In this document: positions 24,330 through 31,831 of the stretch, in pieces | Layout: each line of letters starts with the position of its first letter | Position numbering within the stretch: position 1 is the stretch's first letter | Origin: Actinomadura sp. KC216 | GTDB lineage: Bacteria > Actinomycetota > Actinomycetes > Streptosporangiales > Streptosporangiaceae | Assembly (NCBI RefSeq): GCF_004348535.1 | Contig: NZ_SMJX01000040.1 | Span: 1 to 40,101, forward strand | Direction of reading: 5' to 3' | Length of the DNA stretch: 40,101 bases | Position numbers and translations under genes: made by a program | The notes under the pieces: generated by a model | Databases searched by the model: none | The model's input: the letters and a program-made list of their open reading frames with translations, nothing else | What the model was told of the DNA's origin: nothing

Positions 24330-25151
24330 TCAGCAGGCGCCCTGATCCCCCTCATGTGAACTCGGGCAGGACTGCCCGGCGACGGTCGCGGGCAGTGGAA
24401 AACCGCTCCGCGGTCGCACCTGGGCGGCATACAGCACGCTGGTCGGCGGTCCGTCGGGCGCCGGTACGCCCACCGCGGCGAACAGCCCTTCGTCCGCAAA
24501 GTCGAGCAGTTCAGCCGATCGCAACGGCCACGGCTCATGGGCGAACGGCAAATACAGCGGCATTCCGTACCAGGGGGTATGCGTGCCCCACCGGGCGGTG
24601 ACGAAGTCCTCAGCGGTACTGGCCTGGTGGGGCTCTTGGATCCGCAACGTGAATCCGATGCCGGCCCCCGCCGGGCCGGGCAGCCGCCGCGAGGATTTGT
24701 AGCCGACGATGTCGCCGTAGCGATATCGGACCACGGTCGACCACGAGTAGGGCAGCCGCAGCAGTGCGCGGGCGGCCGTGACCACCGACAGCCGCCCCGC
24801 CTCCATCGCCAGGAACACCGTGCTGCGACGGCCGTCCGCACCGACGGTGTAGAGCCGCACGTTGAGCTCGTCGAAATCACCCACATAGGGGAGCCGCAGA
24901 AGGCCACCGATGCGGACTTCCGTCAGCCGAATTCCCACCACGCCGACCCATGTCTTCCCTTCACGCACATCCAGTTTCGTACCGGCAGGGACCAGATGCT
25001 CCAGAGCGCTCGGCTCGTAAGGCCAATGCAGGAACACCACGTCCCGCCAAGCTTGCGTCGACACCGCCAGTGAAATCTCCCGTGGCGGAGAGCACGTGAC
25101 CGGCTCAACTACTGCGCGACGGCCGTCGGAAGCCGAGTCGTCCAATTCCAT
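24330..25151 (-). CDS. DUF2071 (YqjF-like) protein
   Basis: 273 residues; ATG 25151 is preceded by GGTGAGG, while a GTG 9 nt upstream would overlap that site. Seen: QAWRDVVFLHWPYEP near residue 33; LVPAGTKLDVREGKTWVGVV; then FDELNVRLYTVGADGRRSTV near 95; VTAARALLRLPYSWSTV near 125; and TARWGTHTPWYGMPLYLPFA near 190. These are landmarks of the DUF2071/YqjF family, whose fold is like acetoacetate decarboxylase and whose role is unknown. It is read in the same direction as the hemerythrin operon but separated by 380 bp, so it is probably a separate unit. The C-terminus (about the last 30 residues) is poorly conserved. Confidence 0.85.
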   Translation of the reverse strand: MELDDSASDGRRAVVEPVTCSPPREISLAVSTQAWRDVVFLHWPYEPSALEHLVPAGTKLDVREGKTWVGVVGIRLTEVRIGGLLRLPYVGDFDELNVRLYTVGADGRRSTVFLAMEAGRLSVVTAARALLRLPYSWSTVVRYRYGDIVGYKSSRRLPGPAGAGIGFTLRIQEPHQASTAEDFVTARWGTHTPWYGMPLYLPFAHEPWPLRSAELLDFADEGLFAAVGVPAPDGPPTSVLYAAQVRPRSGFPLPATVAGQSCPSSHEGDQGAC

Positions 25152-25302
25152 CGGCCTCACCTACCCGCCTGCTGCACCATCATGTTCCGTGCTGACCGTC
25201 GCTCCGGCTCTTGCGTGGCGCTGGCGATGGCCCCGGCCACAGCCACCGGGCCGGCACGCTCGCCGTGGCAACGGTCAACGGCTAGTACAACGCCGGGGCC
25301 CG

Positions 25303-25863
25303 TCAGTTCCTGCGTGCTCGCGTGGGCGCTGACCGAGTCGAGCGCGCACCGCGAGCAGCAAAGGCCCCAGCACGTAGACCTCGTCCACGCACCGCCGGTC
25401 GGCCCAAGCCGATTGAGCTTGTTCTCCGGTTGCGGCGTCTGCCCGCGGGACTCTCCGATCGGAGCCAGGCGACGATCCAGGCCGCCTCCATGACGCCGTC
25501 CAGCAGATAGGTCCACCGAAGCGTCCCTCGGGCGACGTGAACGACGTCGATGGTCAAGAGCGTCGCGGCCGCGCCGAGGCCGATCCGGCGGGCATGGCCG
25601 AGGCCGTCCGGCGAGTCGCCCGCGCGCAGCTGGGTCCAGCCGGCCGATATCAGCAGACCGGCCACGGTCTGCTCAAGCCACCTGTCCTGCTTGGGCCCGA
25701 AGACCCACTCGAAACTCCTCATGCTGGCCAAAGGCCACGCCCCGCCCACCACATTGAACAGACCCTGCCCGCGTGCCAGCACACCGGGATCACGCGCCGT
25801 CAACCGCCGCACGTGCCTGCTCCTCCCGCACCGCGATGGAGCGTCCCGGTTCGTCGCCTTCAT
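25303..25863 (-). CDS. Conserved actinobacterial membrane protein
   Basis: 186 residues. The start ATG overlaps the TGA of the upstream truncated gene (ATGA), so translation is coupled. Seen: ARGQGLFNVVGGAWPLASMR, SFEWVFGPKQDRWLEQTVAG, LLISAGWTQLRAG, then RIGLGAAATLLTIDVVHVAR, and TYLLDGVMEAAWIVAWLR. This set of four short helices with GPKxDRWL is a conserved actinobacterial membrane family without a name I know. The last 50 residues are Arg/Ala rich and probably an extension beyond the conserved part. A 150-bp gene-free gap separates it from the DUF2071 gene. Confidence 0.7.
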   Translation of the reverse strand: MKATNRDAPSRCGRSRHVRRLTARDPGVLARGQGLFNVVGGAWPLASMRSFEWVFGPKQDRWLEQTVAGLLISAGWTQLRAGDSPDGLGHARRIGLGAAATLLTIDVVHVARGTLRWTYLLDGVMEAAWIVAWLRSESPAGRRRNRRTSSIGLGRPAVRGRGLRAGAFAARGARSTRSAPTRARRN

Positions 25864-26081
25864 CGCGACCTAACGGCAGATGACTCCGCGGCTCCCGCCT
25901 CGCGGAGCGTGTCGCCGACCGCCGCGGCGACGTCGTCCGCCAGCCTCCTCGGCCGCTCGGCGTCTTCCGAGCGGCTATGTCCCTGGACGACCCTGCGGGC
26001 CAGGTCCACGCCGCCGGGCGCCGCCGGGAGATGGTCATTCTGATAGATCCCCAAGAGCTCGCGGGAACGGGTTTCTCCCAT
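25860..26081 (-). CDS. Truncated copy 2 of the [11 protein letters not shown] family
   Basis: 73 residues from ATG 26081. It begins [20 protein letters not shown] and continues through LARRVVQGHSRSEDAERPRR and LADDVAAAVGD. After about residue 55 it no longer follows copy 1 (17497-17882), which has a further 70 residues with EKAGRLK and RSPLS. It ends TGA 25860 overlapping the next gene. The N-terminal 50 residues are kept in frame, unlike copy 1, so it may still make a shortened protein. It has the same sigma-B-like promoter with matching flanks. A C-terminal deletion fused to the membrane protein gene is the simplest reading. Confidence 0.6.
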   Translation of the reverse strand: MGETRSRELLGIYQNDHLPAAPGGVDLARRVVQGHSRSEDAERPRRLADDVAAAVGDTLREAGAAESSAVRSR

Positions 26082-26090
26082 CCGCAGGCG

Positions 26091-26114
26091 ATACCCGGAG
26101 TCTGCCGAGTAAAC
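26091..26114 (-). promoter_or_regulatory. Sigma-B/F-type promoter (copy 2)
   Basis: On the minus strand GTTT (26111-26114), 14 nt, GGGTAT (26091-26096), 10 nt ahead of ATG 26081. Upstream bases (roughly 26115-26140) also match those of copy 1 at 17916-17940, so promoter and gene start were duplicated together. Confidence 0.7.
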
Positions 26115-26140
26115 GGCACCACGGCCATCAATGGCCCGGA

Positions 26141-26729
26141 CCCGTGGCCGAATGACTTCGTTAGGCGCGCTGAACGTGGGGGGCATACGGTTCGTTCCGA
26201 ACCCCAAGGCGAGGACGACAGGGGGCACCGGAGGCAGTCCGCTCCAGCCCTTCACTGGCTGAGGCCGGCCTCGTGCCGGAGCGCACAGGCCATCGGCGCC
26301 GCGTGTCAGCGCGAGGCCACGCCAATGCGCTGCCACTGCCACCGACTCGGCCGCGGGCCGATCCGCCCGTCCGTGGCGTTGCGTCCTCGCCGGACCTCGC
26401 CGCACTGGTCGCGCTGACCACGACCGTTATGGCCTCCTGGGTGCTGCTGACCACGCCCGGTGCGGTCCGCCTGACCCCACGCCACCCCGAAGACCAGGCG
26501 GTCCGCAACCGCCGCGCCAGCTCAAGCCCTGGCCCGCGCCCCGCCGGGCCACGCGACAGGTCGGCTTCAGACCAATCCGGGGCCCCGAAACAGCCGGCGG
26601 CCCGCCATGAACTCGTCCCGCCAGTTTAAAAGTGGCCCACTGGGAGAAACCGCATAAGTAGCATCGACAGTCGATGTCTTCGGGTCCAGAAGCGTGGCCC
26701 ACCCATCCCTCAACAGTGGGTGAGGTGGC
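26141..26729. other. Gene-poor gap before STAS gene
   Basis: About 590 bp. A plus-strand frame (26273-26629) holds one hydrophobic stretch, LVALTTTVMASWVLLTTPGA, but has no ribosome site or known domain. GGTTCG and CGAACC form a short inverted repeat at 26189-26203. GTTT-N14-GGGAGA near 26624-26647 is a poor sigma-B match. No gene is called. Confidence 0.4.
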
Positions 26730-27128
26730 ATGCTCACATCCTTTACGACCCCTACCGGCATCACCGTGAAGTTCACCGGACGGCACGCGGTCCTGCATCT
26801 GCCTGCCGAAGTCGATCTCACGAATTACGAAGATCTCCGCACCTGCGCGCAACGGCTGCTGGACGTCGGCGTCCCCGCCATGATCCTCGATCTGACCGGT
26901 TGCAGATTCTGTGACTCCACCACCGTGGACGCCATTCTGCGCACCTACCTCCACGCCGGGGTGCGGAACACGCCCCTGACCCTGCGGCTGCCGCCGTCCG
27001 GCATCGTGCGACGTGTCTGCGCCATCACGGGCGTGACCCGCATCGTCCCCCTTGAAGAGGCCGAAGCGGCTGACGGCCGGGTTCCCCGCTGCCGTCTCCG
27101 CTCAGCCGGGGGGCGGTTCCGTCGCTGA
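26730..27128 (+). CDS. STAS-domain anti-sigma factor antagonist
   Basis: 132 residues, ATG 26730 with GTGAGG about 7 nt upstream. A single STAS domain: VLHLPAEVDLTNYEDLRTCA near residues 20-42; AMILDLTGCRFCDSTTVDAI near 52-70, in which Ser of the DST motif is the usual phosphorylation site; and a C-terminal LRLPPSGIVRRVCAITGVTR. Such proteins bind an anti-sigma kinase and release a sigma-B/F-type factor when unphosphorylated. The PP2C phosphatase at 12991 is a possible partner, and sigma-B-type promoters occur nearby. No anti-sigma kinase gene is visible in the window. Confidence 0.88.
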   Translation: MLTSFTTPTGITVKFTGRHAVLHLPAEVDLTNYEDLRTCAQRLLDVGVPAMILDLTGCRFCDSTTVDAILRTYLHAGVRNTPLTLRLPPSGIVRRVCAITGVTRIVPLEEAEAADGRVPRCRLRSAGGRFRR

Positions 27129-27234
27129 ACACCTGTTCTGCAATCGCCGCACCGCGTGTTTCCCCGAGCGCTGGAACCGGCTGAGGGCCGCGCCTACCCC
27201 GTCGTCCTTGTAAGGTGCGGTGGCACTTGAGGGA

Positions 27235-27312
27235 ATGCAGGTCTCGCGCCTGCTCAGCAGGTTCCTGCAACAGCTACGGCCGCGGCATGCTGCCGACATG
27301 ACACCCGCCTGA
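27235..27312 (+). pseudogene. C-terminal fragment of a sigma-B/F-type sigma factor
   Basis: MQVSRLLSRFLQQLRPRHAA reads like the recognition helix and end of region 4.2 in SigB/SigF-family factors (QMQVSRLLxRxLxxLR). A stop codon lies 24 bases upstream in frame, and nothing before it matches the rest of region 4. About 25 codons are left, ending TGA 27312. It sits just after a STAS gene, where a sigma gene would be expected. The match is short, so the call is tentative. Confidence 0.4.
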
Positions 27313-27646
27313 TCCGCCGCGCGTGAAGCCAAGCCTGAGCTTTCACCCGATCGCACGCACGTTAACGGCGAGGTCGCTGGCGGGTGTCAGGGACCGGTCG
27401 CCCCCTCGAAGGTCGCGTGGTCTGCATTCGGATGCTGGATGATGCCCGTATCGATATGCCAGCATTCGACCATTCGAAGACCGCGCCCGGCATCTACCGC
27501 GCCGGCCCGTCCGGCGCTCAGAGGGGCCTTGAACTGCGGTGACCGGGCGGGTCTCGGTCTGTAGCTTGGGTCGGAGGCACATCGCCGTCTTGAGTCCTGA
27601 ATCGGTGGTTTCCTGTGGTCGGATTTCGCTAGCGGAGGTGCGGACG

Positions 27647-28426
27647 GTGAAGGCAGACGGATCAGGGGCGGGGGCCCGGCTGAACGTCGAGGTAGACCCG
27701 CTGGTTGAAGTGACCCTGCAGTTGCGGAACCTGCAGCAGGTCCTGGCCGAGGGGGAGTCGCTGGAGATGGTCCTGGGCCGGCTGGCCGAGACTGTGCGGT
27801 CATCGATCGATGACGTCTGGGCGGTCTCGGTCACCGTGGTGTCACCGGAGGGGGCGCGGACGGTGACCGCGACACACGAGTCGGTGGTGGCCATCGACGC
27901 CGGCCAGTATGAGGCTGGTGAGGGGCCGTGTCTGGAGGCGGCCCGTGGGCGGCGTCCGGTGCGGGCGAGCGTGCAGGAGGCTCGGCAGACGTGGCCCGCC
28001 TTCGCCGGTGCGGCGGCGGCAGCGGGGTTCAACTCCTACCTGTCGGTGCCGTTGATTCTCGACGAGCAGGGGCCCGTGGTGGGTGCCTTGAACCTGTACG
28101 GGCGGGGCCGAGGCCTCTTCGATCCCGTCGACGAGGCGCTGTTGCGCCTCTTCACCGCGGCCGCGTCGGCTGCCATCGTCAACGCCCGCCGCGGAATCCA
28201 GGCTGTTGAGATGGTCGAGCAACTGCGGACGGCGCTCGCTTCGCGCGCGGAGATCGACCAGGCCAAGGGTGTCCTCATGGCCGTCCACGGCGTCGACGCG
28301 GAGGAGGCGTTCGAGTTGCTGGTCCAGCGGTCACAGCACGTCAATGTCAAACTCCGCGAGGTGGCGCGGTCACTGCTGGCCGACGTCCGGCTGGCGCGGC
28401 CACAACCTGACGACGCCGCACCATAG
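27647..28426 (+). CDS. GAF-ANTAR regulator 1
   Basis: 259 residues from GTG 27647; GGAGG lies 9 nt upstream, and the frame upstream has no similarity. The GAF domain (about residues 30-180) shows VVAIDAGQYEAGEGPCLEAA, TWPAFAGAAAAAGFNSYLSV and GALNLYGRGRGLFDPVDEAL. The C-terminal ANTAR domain (about 190-245) shows LRTALASRAEIDQAKGVLMA and VDAEEAFELLVQRSQHVNVK. ANTAR domains bind RNA hairpins with paired hexaloops and prevent termination; GAF domains sense small ligands or redox state. It converges on a tandem pair of the same type. A 9-bp hairpin follows its stop. Confidence 0.9.
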   Translation: MKADGSGAGARLNVEVDPLVEVTLQLRNLQQVLAEGESLEMVLGRLAETVRSSIDDVWAVSVTVVSPEGARTVTATHESVVAIDAGQYEAGEGPCLEAARGRRPVRASVQEARQTWPAFAGAAAAAGFNSYLSVPLILDEQGPVVGALNLYGRGRGLFDPVDEALLRLFTAAASAAIVNARRGIQAVEMVEQLRTALASRAEIDQAKGVLMAVHGVDAEEAFELLVQRSQHVNVKLREVARSLLADVRLARPQPDDAAP

Positions 28427-28443
28427 CGTCTCCCGGCCGCCGG

Positions 28444-28470
28444 GCCGCGGTGCCGGTCGAACACCGCGGC
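28444..28470 (+). terminator. Hairpin between convergent GAF-ANTAR genes
   Basis: GCCGCGGTG (28444-28452) pairs perfectly with CACCGCGGC (28462-28470) over a 9-nt loop, 17 nt after the stop of GAF-ANTAR 1. A likely U-less terminator; use by the convergent gene is possible, but the distance is about 115 bp. Confidence 0.6.
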
Positions 28471-28585
28471 TGTGCTCCCGACCCGGCTCGTACCACAGCC
28501 GAGGAGCACATCGACCCGGCCGTTGGACGAGACGACGGACCTTCCCGGGCCATTCGGCATGGCGTCCCGACGTACTGACGCCCGG

Positions 28586-29371
28586 TCACTGAGAGGCGGT
28601 CTGGAGGTAGACGGTGAAGTCGGCGGACGCGCCGTCGCCGCTCACCACGGCACGGGCGAGATCCGACATCCTGAGCCCGCGGTCGTGGGCGAAGGCGCGG
28701 AGCCGGTCGAACGCCTCGTCCGGCGTGAGCTGATGGCGTTCGGCCATGATGCCCTTGGCCTGCTCGATCGTCACTCGGCTGGTGAGCGCTCCTTGGAGCT
28801 GGGCTGTCAATGTCGCCTGCCGGTCGAGGTAGGGCTGGCTCGCGATGCCGAGAGTGGAGATGTCGGCCAGCGCCTGGCCGATGTGCAGGAGGCCGGTGTC
28901 CAGGCCTCCGGGAGCGAGGCTGAAGAGGTTCAAGGTCCCGATCATCTGATCGCGCAGCCGCATCGGCAGCGCGTGCACCGCGCGGTAGCCCGCCTTCGCC
29001 GCGACCACCTGAAACGTGGGCCACCGGCCGGGCTCGTCCCGCAGGTCCGGACAGTCGATACGTACCCCGGCGCTGTAGCAGTCCGGCCCCGGCCCGTCTT
29101 TGCTGTCCAACTGGACCTGCTCCATCGCGGCGGCCTGTGCGGTGGAGGCGGCGATCAGCTGGAGCCGGTCCTGCTGGTTGGACACCAGCACTCCGACCGC
29201 GTCCACCCCGAGCAGTCTCGTACACCGTTGCACGAGCAAATCCAGGAAATCGATCACATCGAAGTCGGTGACCAGCACGTCGGCCAGCTCGATGAACACC
29301 GCGGCCAGGCTGGCCGGTTCCGGAGACCGGTCGGGCGTGGCATCCGGCTGTGGCGGTTCTGTCAAGGACAT
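28586..29371 (-). CDS. GAF-ANTAR regulator 2
   Basis: 261 residues from ATG 29371, with GGAGAG 5 nt upstream; the upstream frame is unrelated sequence. The GAF domain (about 20-180) has DFLDLLVQRCTRLLGVDAVG, DSKDGPGPDCYSAGVRIDCP, TFQVVAAKAGYRAVHALPMR and IGTLNLFSLAPGGLD. The ANTAR domain (about 190-245) has LQGALTSRVTIEQAKGIMAE and LTPDEAFDRLRAFAHDRGLR. The arrangement is typical of actinobacterial RNA-binding antiterminators. It lies 64 bp downstream of GAF-ANTAR 3 on the same strand, so the two are likely co-transcribed. Confidence 0.9.
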   Translation of the reverse strand: MSLTEPPQPDATPDRSPEPASLAAVFIELADVLVTDFDVIDFLDLLVQRCTRLLGVDAVGVLVSNQQDRLQLIAASTAQAAAMEQVQLDSKDGPGPDCYSAGVRIDCPDLRDEPGRWPTFQVVAAKAGYRAVHALPMRLRDQMIGTLNLFSLAPGGLDTGLLHIGQALADISTLGIASQPYLDRQATLTAQLQGALTSRVTIEQAKGIMAERHQLTPDEAFDRLRAFAHDRGLRMSDLARAVVSGDGASADFTVYLQTASQ

Positions 29372-29435
29372 GTCGCTCTCCTGCCGGTGTCGAGGGCACG
29401 CGGCCCTGGGACGATGGTGCTCTGACCCAGGGCGA

Positions 29436-30161
29436 TCATCCGTCCTCCTGGTTCTCGGGCTCGAACCGCAGCTCCCGTCCCTCGATCCGGCGCGCGACCT
29501 TACGCAACGGCAGATCGTGGGCGAACGCGTAGGCGCGTATCCGTGCATAGGCCACGTCGATGTCGACCGCGAGTTGGACCGAGACCATCCCGGCGGCGCG
29601 GTGGATCACTGAAGCATCCTGCCCGATCCCGTCGACGCTGAGGACGCTCTCAGGCACCAGCAGCTCCGGAAGCGCCAGCATCACCGTCAACGCCGCCGAC
29701 GCGAACGCCAGCGCGTCGGCCAGCTGGGCAGGCTCCAGCGGCCCCGTCTCATCCCGGTAGAGGTCCAGGGTGCCGGCGCGTACCGCACCAGCCTGCAGCG
29801 GGAAGGCGAAAACGGCCCCCGCGCCCAGCCGCACCGCCGCCGCCGCGAAGCCCGGCCACGCCTGCTGCCACTGGCGGGCGCCCAGATCCTCGACCAGCAC
29901 CGGCGCACCGCTAGTCCACGCCTGCGTGCACGGTCCCTCACCCAGTACGAACTGAAGATCCTCCAGCCGTTCCGCAACCGGGTCCGTGCAGTGCGCCATG
30001 ATGCGCCGGTCCACGGTGTCGCCGACCCACAGTCCGGCTCCCGACACGCCCACCGCGGAAACGCAGGCCGCGCACACGTCCCCCGCGGTCGCGTTCCCGT
30101 GGCCGCCGGCCCGCTCCCCGATCAGCTCCCACACCCGATGCCCGCGGCCCGATCCGGTCAT
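29436..30161 (-). CDS. GAF-ANTAR regulator 3
   Basis: 241 residues from ATG 30161 (GGGTAGG about 5 nt upstream). The GAF part (about 20-165) has GAGLWVGDTVDRRIMAHCTD, LQFVLGEGPCTQAWTSGAPV, WPGFAAAAVRLGAGAVFAFP and GTLDLYRDETGPLEPAQLAD. The ANTAR part (about 175-230) has DASVIHRAAGMVSVQLAVDI and AYARIRAYAFAHDLPLRKVA; here the usual QAKGxLM is replaced by RAAGMVS, a common variant. Two Cys pairs in the N-terminal part (DVCAACVSA) could be redox-active, which is speculation. It leads the tandem with GAF-ANTAR 2. Confidence 0.87.
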   Translation of the reverse strand: MTGSGRGHRVWELIGERAGGHGNATAGDVCAACVSAVGVSGAGLWVGDTVDRRIMAHCTDPVAERLEDLQFVLGEGPCTQAWTSGAPVLVEDLGARQWQQAWPGFAAAAVRLGAGAVFAFPLQAGAVRAGTLDLYRDETGPLEPAQLADALAFASAALTVMLALPELLVPESVLSVDGIGQDASVIHRAAGMVSVQLAVDIDVAYARIRAYAFAHDLPLRKVARRIEGRELRFEPENQEDG

Positions 30162-30470
30162 CAAACCTACCCGCCTTCTGGGCGTCCGGAGCGCCGACTG
30201 CCGGTCGGCCGCTTCGCACTGATCGTTCGGCCAACGGAACCGCACGGACTACCTACCGCGTCCACACTAAGGCAACCGGACGACCCGAACTCCGTGCCGT
30301 CTCCGGGCCGCGTCAGGAGCTCTCACACGACAGGCCCACCCGCCGGCCAAGCGATGTACGCCGAGATTGGTCGTGTCGCGTCACTGGGGCCAGTCCGCAC
30401 CCGGGGAACCCGCCGCATGGGGCGTCCCGTCCCGGGTAGGGGGCGCCGACGGAGCGGAAATGGGGTAATC

Positions 30471-31283
30471 ATGCCTGATGATGCGATCACCCTCACCTTC
30501 ATAGGGAACGCGACGACAATCATCCGGTACGGCGGGCTGACACTGCTGACCGATCCGAACTTCCTGCGCCGGGGCCAGCGGGCCCATCTCGGCTACGGCA
30601 TCACCAGCAAGCGGTTGAAAGACCCTGCCATCCCCGTCGACGACCTGCCCCCGCTCGACGGCGTCGTCCTGTCGCACCTGCACGACGACCATTGGGACCG
30701 GGTGGCCGAGCAGCACCTCGACCGCCGCCTGCCGATCCTCACCACGGGCGCAGCAGCCCGCGCGCTACGCGACCGCGGATTCCACGAGGCCGCGGGCCTG
30801 AGCACCTGGCAGACCGGGACCGTCTCCAAGAACGGCCACCAGATACAGATCACCGCCCTGCCCGGCCGCCACGGGCCCGGCCCTTTGCGCCGCCTGCTGC
30901 CGCCCGTCATGGGCTCTCTTCTTGAGTTCGGCCCGCCCGGGCGCGACCCCCGATTCCGGCTCTACATCAGCGGCGACACACTCATGTACGACGAACTCGC
31001 CGAGATCCGCCGCCGCTACCCCGACATCGACGCCGGACTCGTCCACCTGGGCGGTACCAGGCTTCTGGGGTTGCTCACCGTGACCATGGACGGCCGCCAG
31101 GGCGCGCAGTGGCTGCAGACCACCGGCTGCGCCACCGCGATCCCCGTCCACTACGACGACTACACCGTGATGAAGTCACCGCTTTCCGACTTCGAACGCG
31201 AGGTCACCCGGCTCGGCATGGGAACCCGCCTGCGCCACATCGACCGCGGCGGCACTCTCACCCTGGCACGAGCCTCAGCATGA
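30471..31283 (+). CDS. Metallo-beta-lactamase-fold hydrolase (UlaG/NAPE-PLD-like)
   Basis: 270 residues from ATG 30471, with GGGG 7 nt upstream; the longer frame upstream is a shadow of the divergent GAF-ANTAR gene. Seen: LTFIGNATTIIRYGGLTLLT, the N-terminal strands of this branch; LSHLHDDHWD near residue 64, the HxHxDH metal motif; GRHGPGPLRRL near 128; LYISGDTLMYDEL near 165 with the bridging Asp; and IPVHYDDYTVMKSPL near 225 with the last His. These enzymes bind two metals and cleave phosphodiester or lactone bonds. The substrate is unknown. It stands alone between two gene groups; the CHAT gene follows 550 bp downstream on the same strand. Confidence 0.88.
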   Translation: MPDDAITLTFIGNATTIIRYGGLTLLTDPNFLRRGQRAHLGYGITSKRLKDPAIPVDDLPPLDGVVLSHLHDDHWDRVAEQHLDRRLPILTTGAAARALRDRGFHEAAGLSTWQTGTVSKNGHQIQITALPGRHGPGPLRRLLPPVMGSLLEFGPPGRDPRFRLYISGDTLMYDELAEIRRRYPDIDAGLVHLGGTRLLGLLTVTMDGRQGAQWLQTTGCATAIPVHYDDYTVMKSPLSDFEREVTRLGMGTRLRHIDRGGTLTLARASA

Positions 31284-31831
31284 CCCCGCCACTCGGAACG
31301 CCGGCACGTCCTCCCACACCAGGGCCTCAACTCCCTTTCCGAAGCGGCAGGTCAGATGGGCGCGCGCGGCGTGCACATCTGCGGCGACGGAATCGGAAGG
31401 TCTCCCCTCCGCACTGTAAACCTGATCTTCTGGACCGGCCAAAAGACGCTCTGCTCATTCGGGAAGGTAACAGGATGGACCGGAGGTATCAGGGGAACGG
31501 TCCCTGAGTCTGCTCCGGCCCCTGCGGCCGCCGCACTGCTCGGTGCGCCCCCGCCTGCAACAGCTCCGCTGCGGCCCGCTGGACGGCACATGAACCGCCA
31601 GCCCGTTGGTCCGGGATGGGGAGGACAGGCTGTGGGGTCTTCGCCGACGCTGCCTTGTGCGGACCCGATCGCCGCGATCGTGTCGGCACGGCGATGGGGA
31701 GCGAAGTAGCGGCGCTGAGCGCTCCGCCCCTCTGCCGATGGTGGCCAAGCGTTCGCATGTCCAAGACAATCCGGAGAATCCGGGTCACGCTGAGAACCCA
31801 CTTGCCGTATCCGGATCGCGGGGGCGTGTCC
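31284..31831. other. Gap upstream of the CHAT gene, with a two-tier hairpin
   Basis: About 550 bp without a supported gene. It includes the stem structure at 31480-31518. Several overlapping frames run through it but lack ribosome sites and domains. The promoter of the CHAT gene should lie here; no clear -35/-10 pair was recognised. Confidence 0.4.
31480..31518. repeat. Two-tier inverted repeat (hairpin)
   Basis: Outer arms CCGGAG (31480-31485) and CTCCGG (31513-31518), inner arms TCAGGG (31489-31494) and CCCTGA (31502-31507), with a 7-nt loop. It lies 200 bp after the hydrolase gene and 314 bp before the CHAT start. It may be a terminator or part of a leader RNA; a hairpin of this kind could in principle be an ANTAR target. 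Confidence 0.4.

Noticed and set aside
23633..24907. Minus-strand frame of 424 codons spanning hemerythrin and DUF2071
   Set aside because: Out of frame with both identified genes and crosses the control region; composition is Arg/Pro/Cys rich.
26189..26203. GGTTCG-N3-CGAACC inverted repeat
   Set aside because: Arms of 6 bp with no gene start nearby; expected by chance in GC-rich sequence.
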